NCBI GenBank assembly: GCA_028752905.1
Contig: JAQNBH010000013.1
Span: 14,452,316 to 14,516,315 of the forward strand
Reading direction: 5' to 3'
Length of the DNA: 64,000 nucleotides
Source of the DNA: Cladorhizidae sp. MBARI D1340-BT2
Taxonomy: Eukaryota > Porifera > Demospongiae > Poecilosclerida > Cladorhizidae
Shown one piece after another: positions 10,347 to 21,933 of the stretch. Each line of letters starts with the position of its first letter. The first letter of the stretch is position 1. Both the position numbers and the translations under genes were made by a program. Under the pieces are notes generated by a model that was not told where the DNA came from, did no database searches, and was given only the letters and a program-made list of their open reading frames with translations.

Positions 10347-13300
10347 ATGACAAAAATGAAATCCTTGAAACAGACCTCACTAAAAAGTGGAAGGGAAGCT
10401 AGTCCCTCACAGTCTTCACATTCTCACGACATCGAGGAAACTGAGGAAACCATTCCCGAGGATCTCTATAACTTGATTTACATCAGCATGGTAATAGTAG
10501 GGGCTGGATTTGTTATTCCCTGGGGCGCTTATATTGGAGCTATTGATTACTTCTTCTACTACTACTTGACTAAATTCCCCACTATCTCCGTAACCATCCC
10601 CATGACTAACTTTGCCACTGGTTTTCTTGCTGTGACTGTAAACATGCTGGTTGAGATCAATCTCCACAGCAGAATCACCTTTGGATATATCGTGCTTATT
10701 TTGTCATTGCTCACAGTACTGCTGCTGGATTTTGGACTACACAATTGCACCATCTCCACTACTTCAGGCTTCTACATTACCCTCTTGACTGTTGGGTTGA
10801 CTGGAATCGGATCTGGAAGTAAGGCTGTAGCTCTTGAAGTGCAAATAATTAATGGTGACAAATCTTGAGTAGATCAAGTCTTGTCAGAGTGGTTATCCAG
10901 GGGGTGTTCATGGTTGATATAATCTTAGCTAGTCAGTATTTGGTAGGTATTTGGTAGGTAAGAACTTTGAACTTACACATTCAAACATTCAAAGGTGATC
11001 TCGGTAGTTGTCCACTGCATCATGTGCTGCACAGGGTTTTAATTAGGAGGGCGGAGGGATGGCTGGCCCCCCGTTGGAACCTTCCCCCCTTGAAAATCGT
11101 ATTATTAAAATTGTATTATTGATGTTGACAAAGTGCTTGACAAAGAAGATTAACAGTGAAGAGTATGCATATATACTCTCAATGAACTCTCAGTTGACAT
11201 AATAACATTAAAATCACCTTCTAATAATCAACTTCAAATTGTATTCACTCGACGTTTCGACTAGATGCTCTAGCGTTCATCACGAATAATGAAGGCTAGA
11301 GCATCTAGTCAAAATGTCGAGTGAATACAATTTGAAGTTGATTAATGAGGTGATTTTAATGCATATATAATTTCAAGTTGATTATTGAGAAGGTTATTGT
11401 AATGAGGTAGGATTTAAATGAGAGTTTACATGGCAATCCTTCGACCTTTTCTACTCTATATGTCAACAACTTCCTCCAAATCACTTATCGGTGAGTTTTT
11501 CGGGAGATCCAATAGCTAAATTGGACAGGCTAAGTTCAGGAGGTTATGAAGGCAATTCTTTATTTTCATATCTGAGAAAGTTTGTTCCTCTACGCTGTAG
11601 AAAGGCGAATAGACAAGCATAAGCCAGTTTATATAGAGTGGGGAGTAGTTTATATAGAGTGGGAATAGTTTATATAGAGTGGAGAATAGTTTATATAGAG
11701 TGGGGAATAGTTTATATAGAGTGGGGAGTAGTTTATATAGAGTGGGGAATAGTTTATATAGAGTGGAGAATAGTTTATATAGAGTGGGGAATAGTTTATA
11801 TAGAGTGGGGAATAGTTTATATAGAGTGGGGAATACTCCTATGAGCATGTCATTGATGCGTAATTACTTCAGTTGCAGGGATAAATCAAATCATCTTTTA
11901 GCTGCTTAATAACGAGCTGACGATATGTTTTCTACTCTGTGAAGAGAAAGAGATGATGGCTTACTCAAATTCAGTTTCTTCCAATAATTTATTTCTCCCA
12001 CACTGTCCAACGAGTTTGAATTGAACTGTCTCCATACAAAGGTAGCTCATGAGTAGAGAGACAGGGCACTTGCTTCGGATCAGATATACTCGAGGCTTAT
12101 AACACATCTTTTGAGGATCAAAACTGGCTGGATGGATATGTTATCTTTGATGAGGCTGATAAAAGGCTTGCCCACTCTTGCTTGCAAAGATATGAATGAG
12201 TGACCGAAACCTGTTGCTGCTTTTAAATCTTCTCTTGCATCTTGTAGCTGTCGCACTCACTATTCTGAAGGCAGTGAGTGACATCGAGTGAATTAGGAGT
12301 AGCGTCCACTAGACTAGAAATAAGGGAGAGGTCAGGTACTTAGTCTGGAAGGCGTGGCTAAGCTTTGACATTTGAGGAAGAACGTAGTCAAGACTGTATG
12401 GCCCACGTGTTCTACTTCTTCCATACCTAGGTAGAACATTGCTGCTATGGAGTGAGTTTGTCAATATGATGATGTCTAGTATAATTTCCTAAATAGATGA
12501 TGTGGACAGCATTTTCACATGCCATAGTTCACCTTCCTACAAACCTTTGTCTAGTGTTAGCTACTCGAGTAGCACTGGCCAAAAATCCCAGGGGAGCACA
12601 CCCCTGATCCCTCTAGATGGCATGTGCGAAACTTTGTCACATCTTTAACCATCATGTTCCTCTGCCCCATTAGAACCCAGATTCCTCCATCTCCCCCTCC
12701 CCCCACCCCCCTTGGACAATTTTCTAGTGAAATCCTGGGCTGGTGGCACACATATTACATAGAGCAATATTCTACATGCAGGAGATTTCTTGTTGCAAAC
12801 CACAATGGAATACAGATATTCGATGGGTTTTCAATCACAATGACAAATCACAGATTACATTAATTGTTATATAGACTTCAGTCACTGAAGCAATCTCTGG
12901 TAGGCACCAAGATAATTAGAATTTGTTTGCTTAGATTCCTACATGTGGCCGGTGGTGTTGGTAATCATAATCCCTTTTGCTCATTTCAACAAAGAAATGC
13001 ATGGTTGCCATGAGTTACTCGCTCTGTGGACCAAAGTTTTCTTTTTGCGATAAATCCCTCATGGAAGCAAATTTTGAGGTTGATACCTTATCTTATGTTT
13101 GCACTTCCTGTCTTGTCTGCATTAGCTTTAGGCATGAACAGGTCAATATTGCTGTGGACTTTCTTTTGGAGTTCTATATTATCATTTTTTAAAATCATTT
13201 CCTTCCCCCTCAGCTCAACAGTCGAGTTACTATGGACTGTCCAGCATGCTTCCTAGGAAGTACACACAAGCTGTAATGGCTGGAGAAAGTGTGGCAGGAG

Positions 13301-15137
13301 TGGTGAGTATTTCCTTTAGGATCCTCACCAAGGCCACAGTGAGATCAGAGAGAGTGGGGACGCTCATCTTTCTCAGCATTTCACTATTTTTCATTTTTCT
13401 GAGCATGTGCTGCCACTGGTACATCAGGAGACATAAATTTGTCATCTTCTTTATGAAAAAGTGTGAGAGAAGGGTTAAGACAATGGAGGTTGGTGGAGAA
13501 AGTGAGATGGACACCTTCCTATCCAGCAGGGACACAGGCAAGCAGCGCATTTTGGATGTCAATGAGGACTGTGGTGGTGGTGAGGACCAGTTGGAGGGAG
13601 TAGGTGAAGTATCAGGGAAGGAAGTGAATGATGATGATGTTCGACCTCAAGAAGAGGAGCATTTGTCAAGGCAAGCATGTATTGGATTTATGCGTCACAT
13701 CGATGGGCAAAAGTTTTCATATGGTGAGTAACCCTCTCTCCTTGATCACAATGATGTTTATACAAAAACTCTACATGCATGTATAGATGTCAAATACAAT
13801 GTACATAGCATGCTGTATATCTATTTCCATTCTTGGAAATTATCTAAGATAGAGATTCTAGTAGGAATCAAATAAGGTGTGGGGGAGTCTGTGAATTTTT
13901 TTGGAAATTTCTTTTTTAAAACCTTTTCGCTCAACTTTTTTCTCTGTTCACCCTGCTCAGACAAACAATATCATTGGCAACATTGCTTAGGGAATATTTG
14001 AGTAGGGAGTGCTGCAATATATATGCCAAATCCTACAAGCTACGATGCATATCAATATTAGAAGTCCAGCTAGGGGCGTGCTCTTCCAGATGTTGATGTT
14101 TCATTCCACTCATTAAGGGATTGATTGAACATTCATTTTAAACAAGAGATTCACTACAGACACTGCCACTTTTTAAACTAATAAAAAGGTCGGAGGCGAC
14201 TTGAAATGGGGGCTTCCCTTCTTTATTACGAAACTTGGTTTTCCTTTTCTCTCCTTGCAGTAAAAAGAGGTTGGAGAGTCGTGCTGCAGATCTGGCCTCT
14301 CATGGGTGCCATCTTCTTCACCTTCTATATCACTCTCCTCCTCTTCCCTGGCCTCATATCGGAGGTCCAGGATTGCAGGCTGGGAAGCTGGACTCCCATC
14401 CTTCTGATTGCCACCTTCAATGTGATGGATTTCATCGCCAAGTGGCTAGCATTGGTACGCATCAGATGGTCCCCTAAACAGCTGCTGCTATCTTCCACTG
14501 GGCGAGTCATTTTCATCCCGCTGGTCCTGTTTTGTGTCAGTCCCTCCCCTACTCATCCTGTCTTTTCCCGCAATGTTGTGGTCTGGGCTGTCCTGTTCAC
14601 CATCTTCTTGGGTCTTTCCAATGGATACTTCGGCAGTCTTCCTCTTATCCATTTATCAGCTCATGTCAAGCAAGCAGAGAACAAAGAACTAGCAGGTAAG
14701 TTAAACCAGTGTCTGCCGTGGTAAAATGTCTGTGTTTATTGTTCGGTTCTTTTGTAAAATATCTTCTTTGATGAATCTTAAGGTGTGAACTATTTTCCCT
14801 GTTTTAAAGGACACAACTTCAATCTCTGAAAACAGTTACATGTTAGCCGTTACCATGTGGCAGTATTGGTGGGCATGGCAGTAATGTTAGGTCACATGAC
14901 TAGTATGAATCAGGCTTTATACTTCCACATGGCCATGATCGTACTTGTGCATGAATCCATTTTCCCTCTGTTTTTGTTGTCTGCTCGTGACATGTAGGTA
15001 TGATTATGACTTGGATGCTGGTGCTGGGCTTATTGACGGGTGCCGTGTCTGCATATGCCCTCACTCCTCTCACCACCCTCACAAATCACACACAGTGCAG
15101 TAATGACACTATGGAGCTCTTTGACCTCTGTAATTAA
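10347..15137 (+). CDS. slc29a4: Equilibrative nucleoside transporter, ENT4/PMAT-like
   Basis: Complete four-exon gene: 10347-10818, 13214-13723, 14261-14695, 14998-15137. All introns are GT-AG and phase 1; the total is 1557 bp, 518 aa (vertebrate ENT4 is about 530). Exon 1 has a polar N-terminus and the first transmembrane helices (VIVGAGFVIPWGAYIGAIDY). Exon 2 carries the family signature QQSSYYGLSSMLPRKYTQA and GESVAGVV, then RILTKA, then a long acidic cytosolic loop (GGGEDQLEG, DDDVRPQEEE) where ENTs have their central loop. Exon 3 encodes helices 7-10 (GWRVVLQIWP, FNVMDFIAKW, GLSNGYFGSL). Exon 4 gives the last helix. SLC29 proteins carry nucleosides; ENT4 members also carry monoamines and organic cations at the plasma membrane. 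Subtype is from recalled motifs, and substrate is inferred. Confidence 0.92.
11206..11361. repeat. Foldback element with about 67-bp arms in ENT4 intron 1
   Basis: Left arm 11206-11273 and right arm 11295-11361 are near-perfect reverse complements around a 21-nt loop. Each arm tip carries GCTAGAGCATCTAGTC followed by A-rich sequence and GTCGAGTG. On the minus strand this reads GATGAACGCTAGAGC, then TCTAGTCGAAACGTC, which resembles a hammerhead ribozyme core (GAUGA, stem II, GAAA) lacking the essential C3. It is probably a MITE-like or retroelement-derived hairpin. Confidence 0.8.
11628..11837. repeat. 21-bp minisatellite, 10 copies
   Basis: The unit is TTTATATAGAGTGGGGAATAG. Because 21 is divisible by 3, stop-free frames give a repeated SLYRVGN peptide, an artefact. 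It lies in intron 1 of the ENT4-like gene. Confidence 0.96.
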
Positions 15138-15142
15138 TTAAA
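15137..15142 (+). promoter_or_regulatory. Possible polyadenylation signal ATTAAA
   Basis: ATTAAA begins at the last base of the ENT4-like stop codon. It is the commonest variant of the AATAAA signal, but being so close to the stop it would give an extremely short 3' UTR. Confidence 0.3.
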
Positions 15143-15354
15143 GTGTCAAAGTGACATGATCGATGTTTATATAACCATATTGTTTTTATTCCACCATATG
15201 CTATGTCTGTGCAGCATGTTGCTGAAGACTAACTTGTGCACTGCATATTCTTTTTCTTTCACTTTATATTATTGATCTTATATGATATATGCTTACCACT
15301 TGCGAATTGGAGACCATGATGGTGGGCAAACAGTTGAGCATAATGCTATATACA

Positions 15355-16205
15355 GGGCTTGCAGTGGCAGTCTACGTGGGTTGCAGCTGGGATGGCCTCA
15401 GCTCACAGCTGTGGGGCTTGCAGTGGCAGTCTACATGGGTTGCAGCTGGTGTAGCCTCAGCTAATAGCTGCAGGGCTTGTATATAGTGGAGTCTACATGG
15501 GTTGCAGCTGGTGTAGCCTCAGCTAATAGCTGCAGGGCTTGTATATAGTGGAGTCTACATGGGTTGCAGCTGGTGTAGCCTCAGCTAATAGCTGCAGGGC
15601 TTGTATATAGTGGAGTCTACGTGGGTTGCAGCTGGTATGGCCTCAGCTCACAGCTGTGGGGCTTGCAGTGGCAGTCTACATGGGTTGCAGCTGGTGTAGC
15701 CTCAGCTAATGCTGCAGGGCTTGTATATAGTGGAGTCTACATGGGTTGCAGCTGGTGTAGCCTCAGCTAATAGCTGCAGGGCTTGTATATAGTGGAGTCT
15801 ACATGGGTTGCAGCTGGTGTAGCCTCAGCTAATAGCTGCAGGGCTTGTATATAGTGGAGTCTACATGGGTTGCAGCTGGTGTAGCCTCAGCTAATAGCTG
15901 CAGGGCTTGTATATAGTGGAGTCTACGTGGGTTGCAGCTGGTATGGCCTCAGCTCACAGCTGTGGGGCTTGCAGTGGCAGTCTACATGGGTTGCAGCTGG
16001 TGTAGCCTCAGCTAATGCTGCAGGGCTTGTATATAGTGGAGTCTACATGGGTTGCAGCTGGTGTAGCCTCAGCTAATAGCTGCAGGGCTTGTATATAGTG
16101 GAGTCTACATGGGTTGCAGCTGGTGTAGCCTCAGCTAATGCTGTATAATTATAGTGGAGTCTACATGGGTTGCAGCTGAGCTCAGCTCACAGCTATAGGG
16201 CTTAC
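15355..16205. repeat. About 62-bp minisatellite downstream of ENT4
   Basis: About 13 units built from GGGCTTGTATATAGTGGAGT, CTACATGGGTTGCAGCTGG and TGTAGCCTCAGCTAATAGCTGCA. A variant unit (GGGCTTGCAGTGGCAGTCTA, with GGCCTCAGCTCACAGCTGTG) recurs at about 15410, 15660 and 15965, so there is a higher-order period of roughly 305 bp between the later two. Confidence 0.95.
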
Positions 16206-16215
16206 ATGTGAGATG

Positions 16216-16311
16216 ATGTATGATTTTACGACTTGGATGCTGCTTCTGTTGGCAGGTTCCATGAGTGCATACACGCTCACTTCTTCCACCATCCTCACTC
16301 ATCACATTTGA
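16216..16311 (+). pseudogene. Decayed copy of the last ENT4 exon
   Basis: The stretch TGTATGATTTTACGACTTGG, then TGCTGCTTCTG and TGAGTGCATACACGCTCACT, parallels the true last exon at 14998-15090 (TGTAGGTATGATTATGACTTGG ... GTGTCTGCATATGCCCTCACT) along its length. Read in the matching frame it gives TTWMLLLLAGSMSAYTLTSS and a stop at 16311, against MTWMLVLGLLTGAVSAYALT in the gene. The acceptor AG is lost, and a small indel breaks the frame at the 5' end. The copy and the original are separated by the 62-bp minisatellite. Confidence 0.7.
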
Positions 16312-17649
16312 ATGTGTTTGCACATTCCCACTCGCTTAAATTATTCTGCTCACGTTTTCATCACAAGAACATCTGAAATGCATGTCATTCTATATATACA
16401 ATATATATCAAGAATGTTTTGAGGGGGGAAATATTTGGAGGATAAATCTTTGAGAATGTTCTGACAAGTGTTTAGTTAAATATAATATATTCATTTACAG
16501 ATAAAAGTTTTGCAAATGATATAAGTACCCCTCAAAACATATACCTGCTATAATTATGATGCACACTGAAGATGTTCTGCACTAAACCTCTGCTGGAGAT
16601 TAATAGGCATATAGTTTGACTTGGTTTAAGTCTTTATCCGAGCATTCTCTTGTCCCATCATAGTAATAGAAACAACCATCTCTCCTCTGTAGCTTTTTCA
16701 CAAAGTTGTTGTGGGACCACCTGTCTACCTTCAAAATGTACAAGTTACTTGCACTACAAAAATACTCCTGAGGATTGATGAGCTACTCACTTTTATTCCT
16801 TTGTTCAAGTCTAAATATTCAAATTCATCTCTGTAGCCAGCAAGCTGAAACCTGTAGGCTAAGGCATGCAAGGGCAAATACAATCACCACTTTCTTATGC
16901 TAATCTCACAGTATATACCATCTTCCACTTTTGCAGACCAGGATTTCGCCCTTTGCATAGACTTTGGTGTGTTGGACATGGCCAGATCTTTGAGAGCTGG
17001 AGTTGAGGATTCTTTCCAACAAAGTTACTTTTTTCCCTTTAAAGCTTATTTCACCTGCACAAACACAATGTTTGTTTTTAAATTACTGTCACCACGGCTA
17101 CTAGACTATAGTCTCGCACAGACGACCCTTCCCAGGAAATAAGGTAAATGTCGTCAGGGGAATCATAACCGCCCAGCGAAGTGGGTATTCATCACGGAAC
17201 CTCCACGTACGCACCGCATTTGCTTGTTGGTAATTCTGCGCATTCACCCTAAGGGGCGGTTTGGTGGAGCGATGGAAACAAGTAGGGTAAAGATGCGTCA
17301 AAGAGCAAAGTGTGCTGTAGAAACCGAGGAAGGGATAGGCTAACTAAAAGGAATGAGAAGGAGAGCAAATCTGCTGCAGAAATGGACAACAGAGGAGAGA
17401 TACTCTAGGGCACCGACTATTTATAACTTTATCTTGATACTGTTGGTCCTGTTTAAGGCCACTGCATACTGCATTGTGATACAAAATAAAAGCAACCAAC
17501 AGTCTAAAAGTATGTCGACAAGAACAACAAAGTTGTCCAGCTGTTCTAATGGAGGGGAGGGGAGGGGATCCAAGAAGTTGGCTGCCATCAGTTCCTTTGT
17601 TGTCTGTCACCACTTTCCTCCCCAATGCATAATGCACCTGCCCACCTCC
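16312..17649. other. No gene recognised
   Basis: The interval holds AT-rich sequence with a GC-richer, CpG-containing patch at about 17100-17300. A plus-strand ORF from 17353 (MRRRANLLQKW...) contains one hydrophobic segment (FILILLVLFKATAYCIVI), but it runs on into antisense LINE sequence, so I do not call it a gene. Confidence 0.5.
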
Positions 17650-19430
17650 ATTACTGCATCACTTACTCCCTCCACATGTCTTCCCGACAGCAATGCCACC
17701 CTTCCTTACCCACTTTCATATTCGTCCAGTCCCTACAATTCTGCGCACCTCATCCACCAGTACCAGCTGAGCCCTCTCAAATTCCCCACTCATTAACAAG
17801 AAATGTCCAACAGCTTCTCCTGCTCCACCAACACATATTATACATCTCTCGTAGCTAATTATACCACATCTCTTCTTACCCTCTGACAACCCAGTCCTCG
17901 GTTTCACACCTTCCTGATCCTGCATGGACCCCACATATATACATCTGCACCCCTGCACCATTATTTTCCACTTCAGCATACTATTACTGTTGACTTCCTC
18001 TTCCCAATCCTTCCCTTCACCTTTTTCCTTCCACTTATTACTGACTCAACCTCTTTGTTTTAGCTCATACTTCCCCCTCAAGATCTCACATTCTTCTCAC
18101 CATCCGAATCCTCCATCCTCTCTTAGTTTATTTACAACTACTTTCACCATCTGCTCTTTTCCAACACCTCCAATCTCTTACTGAACAAACCCTTCATCTC
18201 TTTCCTCCTCTCCTCCAGCTTCCTCCACCCCATATCTCCCTGAATTGCCACTCCTGCTACTGTATTACTTGCCCCCAACAGCCTCCTACCCACTCCCATC
18301 TGTGCTGACTCCAACTTCTTGCAAGCATTACGCCCTGTGCATCACTTCGGCTGCATACTCCATACTAGGTCTCACTAGAAGCTCCCACGCCATTCTTCCT
18401 CTGTCAGCTTCCTCATGCCCATCACTCTGCTCATCCATGTCGCCATACTAACCCACTCTTTTGCCATCTTCTCAAACTGAACATTACCATTTAGCTTCCT
18501 ATCAAGCCATACTCCCAAGTACTTGAACTCTTCTATCTCCTCCATTATCTCCTCAGCATTCTCCCACTCACTCCTGCTTCCCTCTACTCTGCACCACAAA
18601 CTTGCTCTTCTTACTATTATACTTCATCTTTCACCTTAACTCATACCTGTACCACATCCAACATAGCTTGAAGTTACCCCTGAGTCCACCATCTGCACAC
18701 ATAGTGCCCCACACCAAAGCCCTTCTACCTTAAACCCTAGCTCAGCTCTTGCCAAATCCTCTGCCTTTCCCTTCAAGTGGAGACAAAGGGCATCCCTGCC
18801 TAAGCCGATTCTCTCAGCGAACCACTTTGATCTCCCTCCATCAAAACCACCATCATCTCCACCCCACTATAGAGTCTTTCACACACCCTCACAAACTTCT
18901 CCTCACTCCATATTGCCTGAACTTGTGCCACAATATCTCCCTCCACACACTGTCATTCATATGCCTTGCTTATGTCCAGGAAGACCAGATTTGAATTCTT
19001 CTTCTCCTTCTTCCTCATTTCACAAACACCTCTTAACATCAACCACTGGTCTGAACATCTCCTCCGACTCCTAAACCCTCCCTGAGCTTCTGTAAAATCC
19101 TATCCTTATTAAACCATCCCAAACTCCTCGCAAACACTAACACCTAATGCAATCACCCTGTAATTTCCCATTTGTCCTCATCGCCCTCCTTTGGAGTGGT
19201 CTAGGGCTCTTCCAGTCCACAGGGCAACATTCACTCCTCGTCACCACTTTCATCACCTGTACTATCATCTCCACCAACATTCTACTTCCATAAATCAGTA
19301 TCTCATTCAACATTCCATGGCCTGGTGGCTTTCTTCTCTTCAAACACCTCATTACCTCTACTACTTCTTCCCAACTTTCTCTGTCACACATACTCATGGC
19401 ATCTCATTTTTCCTCCCCAGCTCCTCCCAT
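17650..19430 (-). pseudogene. Degenerate LINE reverse transcriptase (ORF2), minus strand
   Basis: Order along the minus strand matches a LINE ORF2. At 19397-19137 there is an RT fingers segment (CLKRRKPPGHGMLNEIL, then CPVDWK). Near 18990 motif A reads FLDISKAYE, with a GDQSGSLRE-type turn further on and AEDLA where the YADD box belongs. NSKKSKFVV follows near 18620, EFKYLGVWLDRKLNGNVQ at about 18530, and finally an HFLL C-terminal zinc region (CIICVGGAGEAVGHFLL) near 17850. The frame is broken repeatedly by stops and shifts, so it is dead. An APE endonuclease portion was not found. The plus strand appears C/T-rich because the LINE is in antisense. Confidence 0.75.
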
Positions 19431-19659
19431 TTAAAATTTTGACTTCTTACCCAGACACAAGATCCGGATTAACCTCATGGTACGTTCATGTCCCACCTCC
19501 CTGATTATTTGTCTTAGAACCCAACTGTTATTACACGCTAATGCACCTAAAACTGGCAGTAATTTTTATTTTCACCGATCTGGGCAGGACAGAGGTGGCT
19601 AGCTTTGCGGTTGTGGCTCAGGAGGAGGTTAGCCTGATGGTAATGGCAAGCAGAGCCAG

Positions 19660-19755
19660 GTGGGCTATACCCAAATGAAACCTGATCAACAGAAAATTGT
19701 GGAGACTTCTGTTTCTGGAAGGGATGTGTTTGGCACTTATCCTACAGGATTTGTA
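19660..19755 (+). pseudogene. RecQ-type helicase fragment
   Basis: About 30 codons read MKPDQQKIVETSVSGRDVF then GTYPTGF, which parallels the Q motif and Walker A start of RecQ-like helicases (KPxQ, V..GRDVFVSLPTGFGKS). The GKS of motif I is lost, and the ORF continues as unrelated sequence to 19851. It is likely a scrap of a helicase-bearing repeat rather than a gene. Confidence 0.45.
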
Positions 19756-19855
19756 ATGGGATGTACTGATCTAGGTTATATTGATGTCAAACACCAGTGG
19801 TATAGAATCTCAGGTTGTTTCAAAGTTCTTGAGTTTTCCGAGCTGTTTTAAAGTT

Positions 19856-20640
19856 GACGACATAGTGTCTCCATGTTGGTGGGAGACATCATCAGCTGGC
19901 AGCCATGGATCTAGTATATATATTGCAAAAATAAAATAAATAAATAAAATAAATTTAATATGGTGGTCCCTCGCATATCCGAACCTAAATAATTTCAGGA
20001 AATGTAGTAAGCAATTCTTACTAATCATCATTTTGGTCGAGAAAAGAGTAATGGTGGCAGCTGTTTTATGTAAGCTGGATATGATTAATTGAGTAATGCT
20101 TGGTCAGGTAGGTACCTACATATTCTGCAGTAGTGGGCTTCAATTTATGAGGCTATTAACTAATAAACCTAAACACCCCCCCCCGCTCCTGTACTTTGGA
20201 TGGAGATCAAGATCAGTGATGTAGTACCACCTACCATGCTGGTGTTTTGTCATGCTATAAAGGGGTTAAAAAGTTAGCCAGAAAGTGGGTTAATGAATTA
20301 GCAAGAAGATGTGGGTCAGTGATATTATAGCACTACTTATCGTGGTGTTGTTCACTGAGACCACTGTTGTTATTAGCATCGAAGAGACTAGCAAAGAAAA
20401 AATGGGTTAGTGAGTAAATTTGATTATCGTGAACGTCATTCTATCTACACTTTGTAAACTGAGAGTTCGTCAAAAGAAATAGGTTTTGTGGGAGCAAGGA
20501 AAAAATGGATTAGCAAGCAACAAAGGTTAATGCTAAGGGAGACACACTTGCTGGAAATATTTCATTTAGGGTTCCAATTTGTTCCTAAAGTGTTCCAATT
20601 GTTTTAGTTTATAAGTTGATGCAGAGCTTAGGATAGTTCG
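19856..20640. other. No gene recognised
   Basis: AT-rich intergenic sequence, including an (AAATA)n stretch at about 19928-19955 and diffuse repeats of a GGGTTAGTGA/TTAGCAAG kind at 20270-20530. No coding or RNA signal is supported. Confidence 0.5.
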
Positions 20641-20699
20641 GCGGAGTCACACCCACAGTTAGGGAGCAGTGACCTAGACAAGTCGAGTGCAGAAAAACA

Positions 20700-21425
20700 A
20701 CAATTAAATGTCGAGGTTCTTAAAGTGATGTCACAACAACACCTGCTGGTATGTAACTGCCATTTTGAGTGGCACGATCATTTGCCACATTCAGCCCTGG
20801 TCAGAGTTGTGCTGTCGGGTACTAACTTCAAGGGTTGTAGATTGAAGTTTTACTGCTTCCCTACCGACTCAAAATGAAGGCCGAGGTGAGTCTATGATTG
20901 GATACCCTATGATTGGATACCAAATGAATACTGCTGGATATGTTGTGCCCATTTCATAAGAGGAATGTTAATTGTCCAGACTACGGGAACCATCACTCAG
21001 TATTTCACCCAATTGAGACTCCTGGGCTGAGCTGTGAATGGTAGTGTATGATAAAGGAAGGCCACCAGAAGAAATGCATGGAGTCAAGGAGGAGGCAGTA
21101 TGCTTTACTATTTCTTCAGACCATGAGTGTAAGTTTTGAGAATGGGCCACACACTGAGGATGAGCAAAAGAATAATGGTGAGCTAGTGCCATCCACGCCA
21201 GTAATGGTGGACATATCAATGAATCACATTTCAGATAAGGGAGGGACTTTTGAGGAGAATCAAAGACTAGGAAACATTGTTGAATTAAGAGGACTGGCAG
21301 AGCAAGTGTTCAAAAGCTTTCCCCCCAAGAAATTACTGGGTGGGCTTTATTACTTGGCTGCACTGATAACAATATTCAATTTCATTGCACCATTTGTTTC
21401 TGACATGCACTTTGTCGCAGTTTAA
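20700..21425 (+). pseudogene. THAP-domain-like remnant and associated ORF
   Basis: A frame ending at about 20876 reads NFKGCRLKFYCFPTDSK, like the FYxFPxDP strand of THAP zinc-binding domains. About 60 bp on, another frame reads NEYCWICCAHFIRG, like the C-terminal CxxHF of THAP. Then NCPDYGNHHSVF leads into a 125-codon ORF (21048-21425) of unknown function. Stops and frame changes separate the parts. The layout resembles THAP proteins carried by P-element-like or ISL2EU-like transposons. The assignment is weak because several THAP landmarks are missing. Confidence 0.35.
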
Positions 21426-21933
21426 GCAATTCCTAATAGAAACTGCGCCTGAACTTTCTTGATCAATACCTTGCATATCATTTCAATGTTCATACTCGAC
21501 TGCACCGGGTACTTTAAAAAGTAGACTGATGTAATGACCTGAGAATGAAACCATTTAGCAAAGGCCGGGATGCTAAGAAGAATGCCAAACCATTAAAGGA
21601 ATATTTTTTTAAGATGCGTCTCATCATCATTGACCGCATATTGAGTGACCTGTGAGCTGCTTAACACCTAGACCACAAACATGGATTAACGACCTTGTTA
21701 TATTATAAATTAATAATTAGATTACTATATTGGCTTGTCCCCTATTTTAAAATGGCAGACAGAAAACTGAGATATCTCCAGGATAAAACTAACTTTGGTA
21801 GCTCACCATCCAATAATACTCACCATCCAATAATACTCACCATCCAATAATACTGCAACGACTAAATTTAGCAGCATCTCTCTACGTATACTTCTACCCC
21901 ATACTTCTACCCCATAACTAACTCCATAGAATA
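21426..21933. other. No gene recognised
   Basis: AT-rich spacer before the Tigger-like element. A local triplication of CACCATCCAATAATACT occurs at 21805-21855. Confidence 0.5.

Noticed and set aside
11206..11361. Functional hammerhead ribozyme
   Set aside because: The position before UGAUGA is not C on either strand and the plus-strand GAAA is changed, so activity is not supported; kept only as a resemblance.
12977..13256. Extra ENT4 exon with hydrophobic ORF (LIPYLMFALPVLSALALGM)
   Set aside because: The family motif is continuous across the 10818/13214 junction (GIGSGTQQSSYYG), leaving no room for another exon.
17101..17301. GC-rich patch as a tRNA or small RNA gene
   Set aside because: No B-box (GGTTCGAATCC-like) or cloverleaf could be found.
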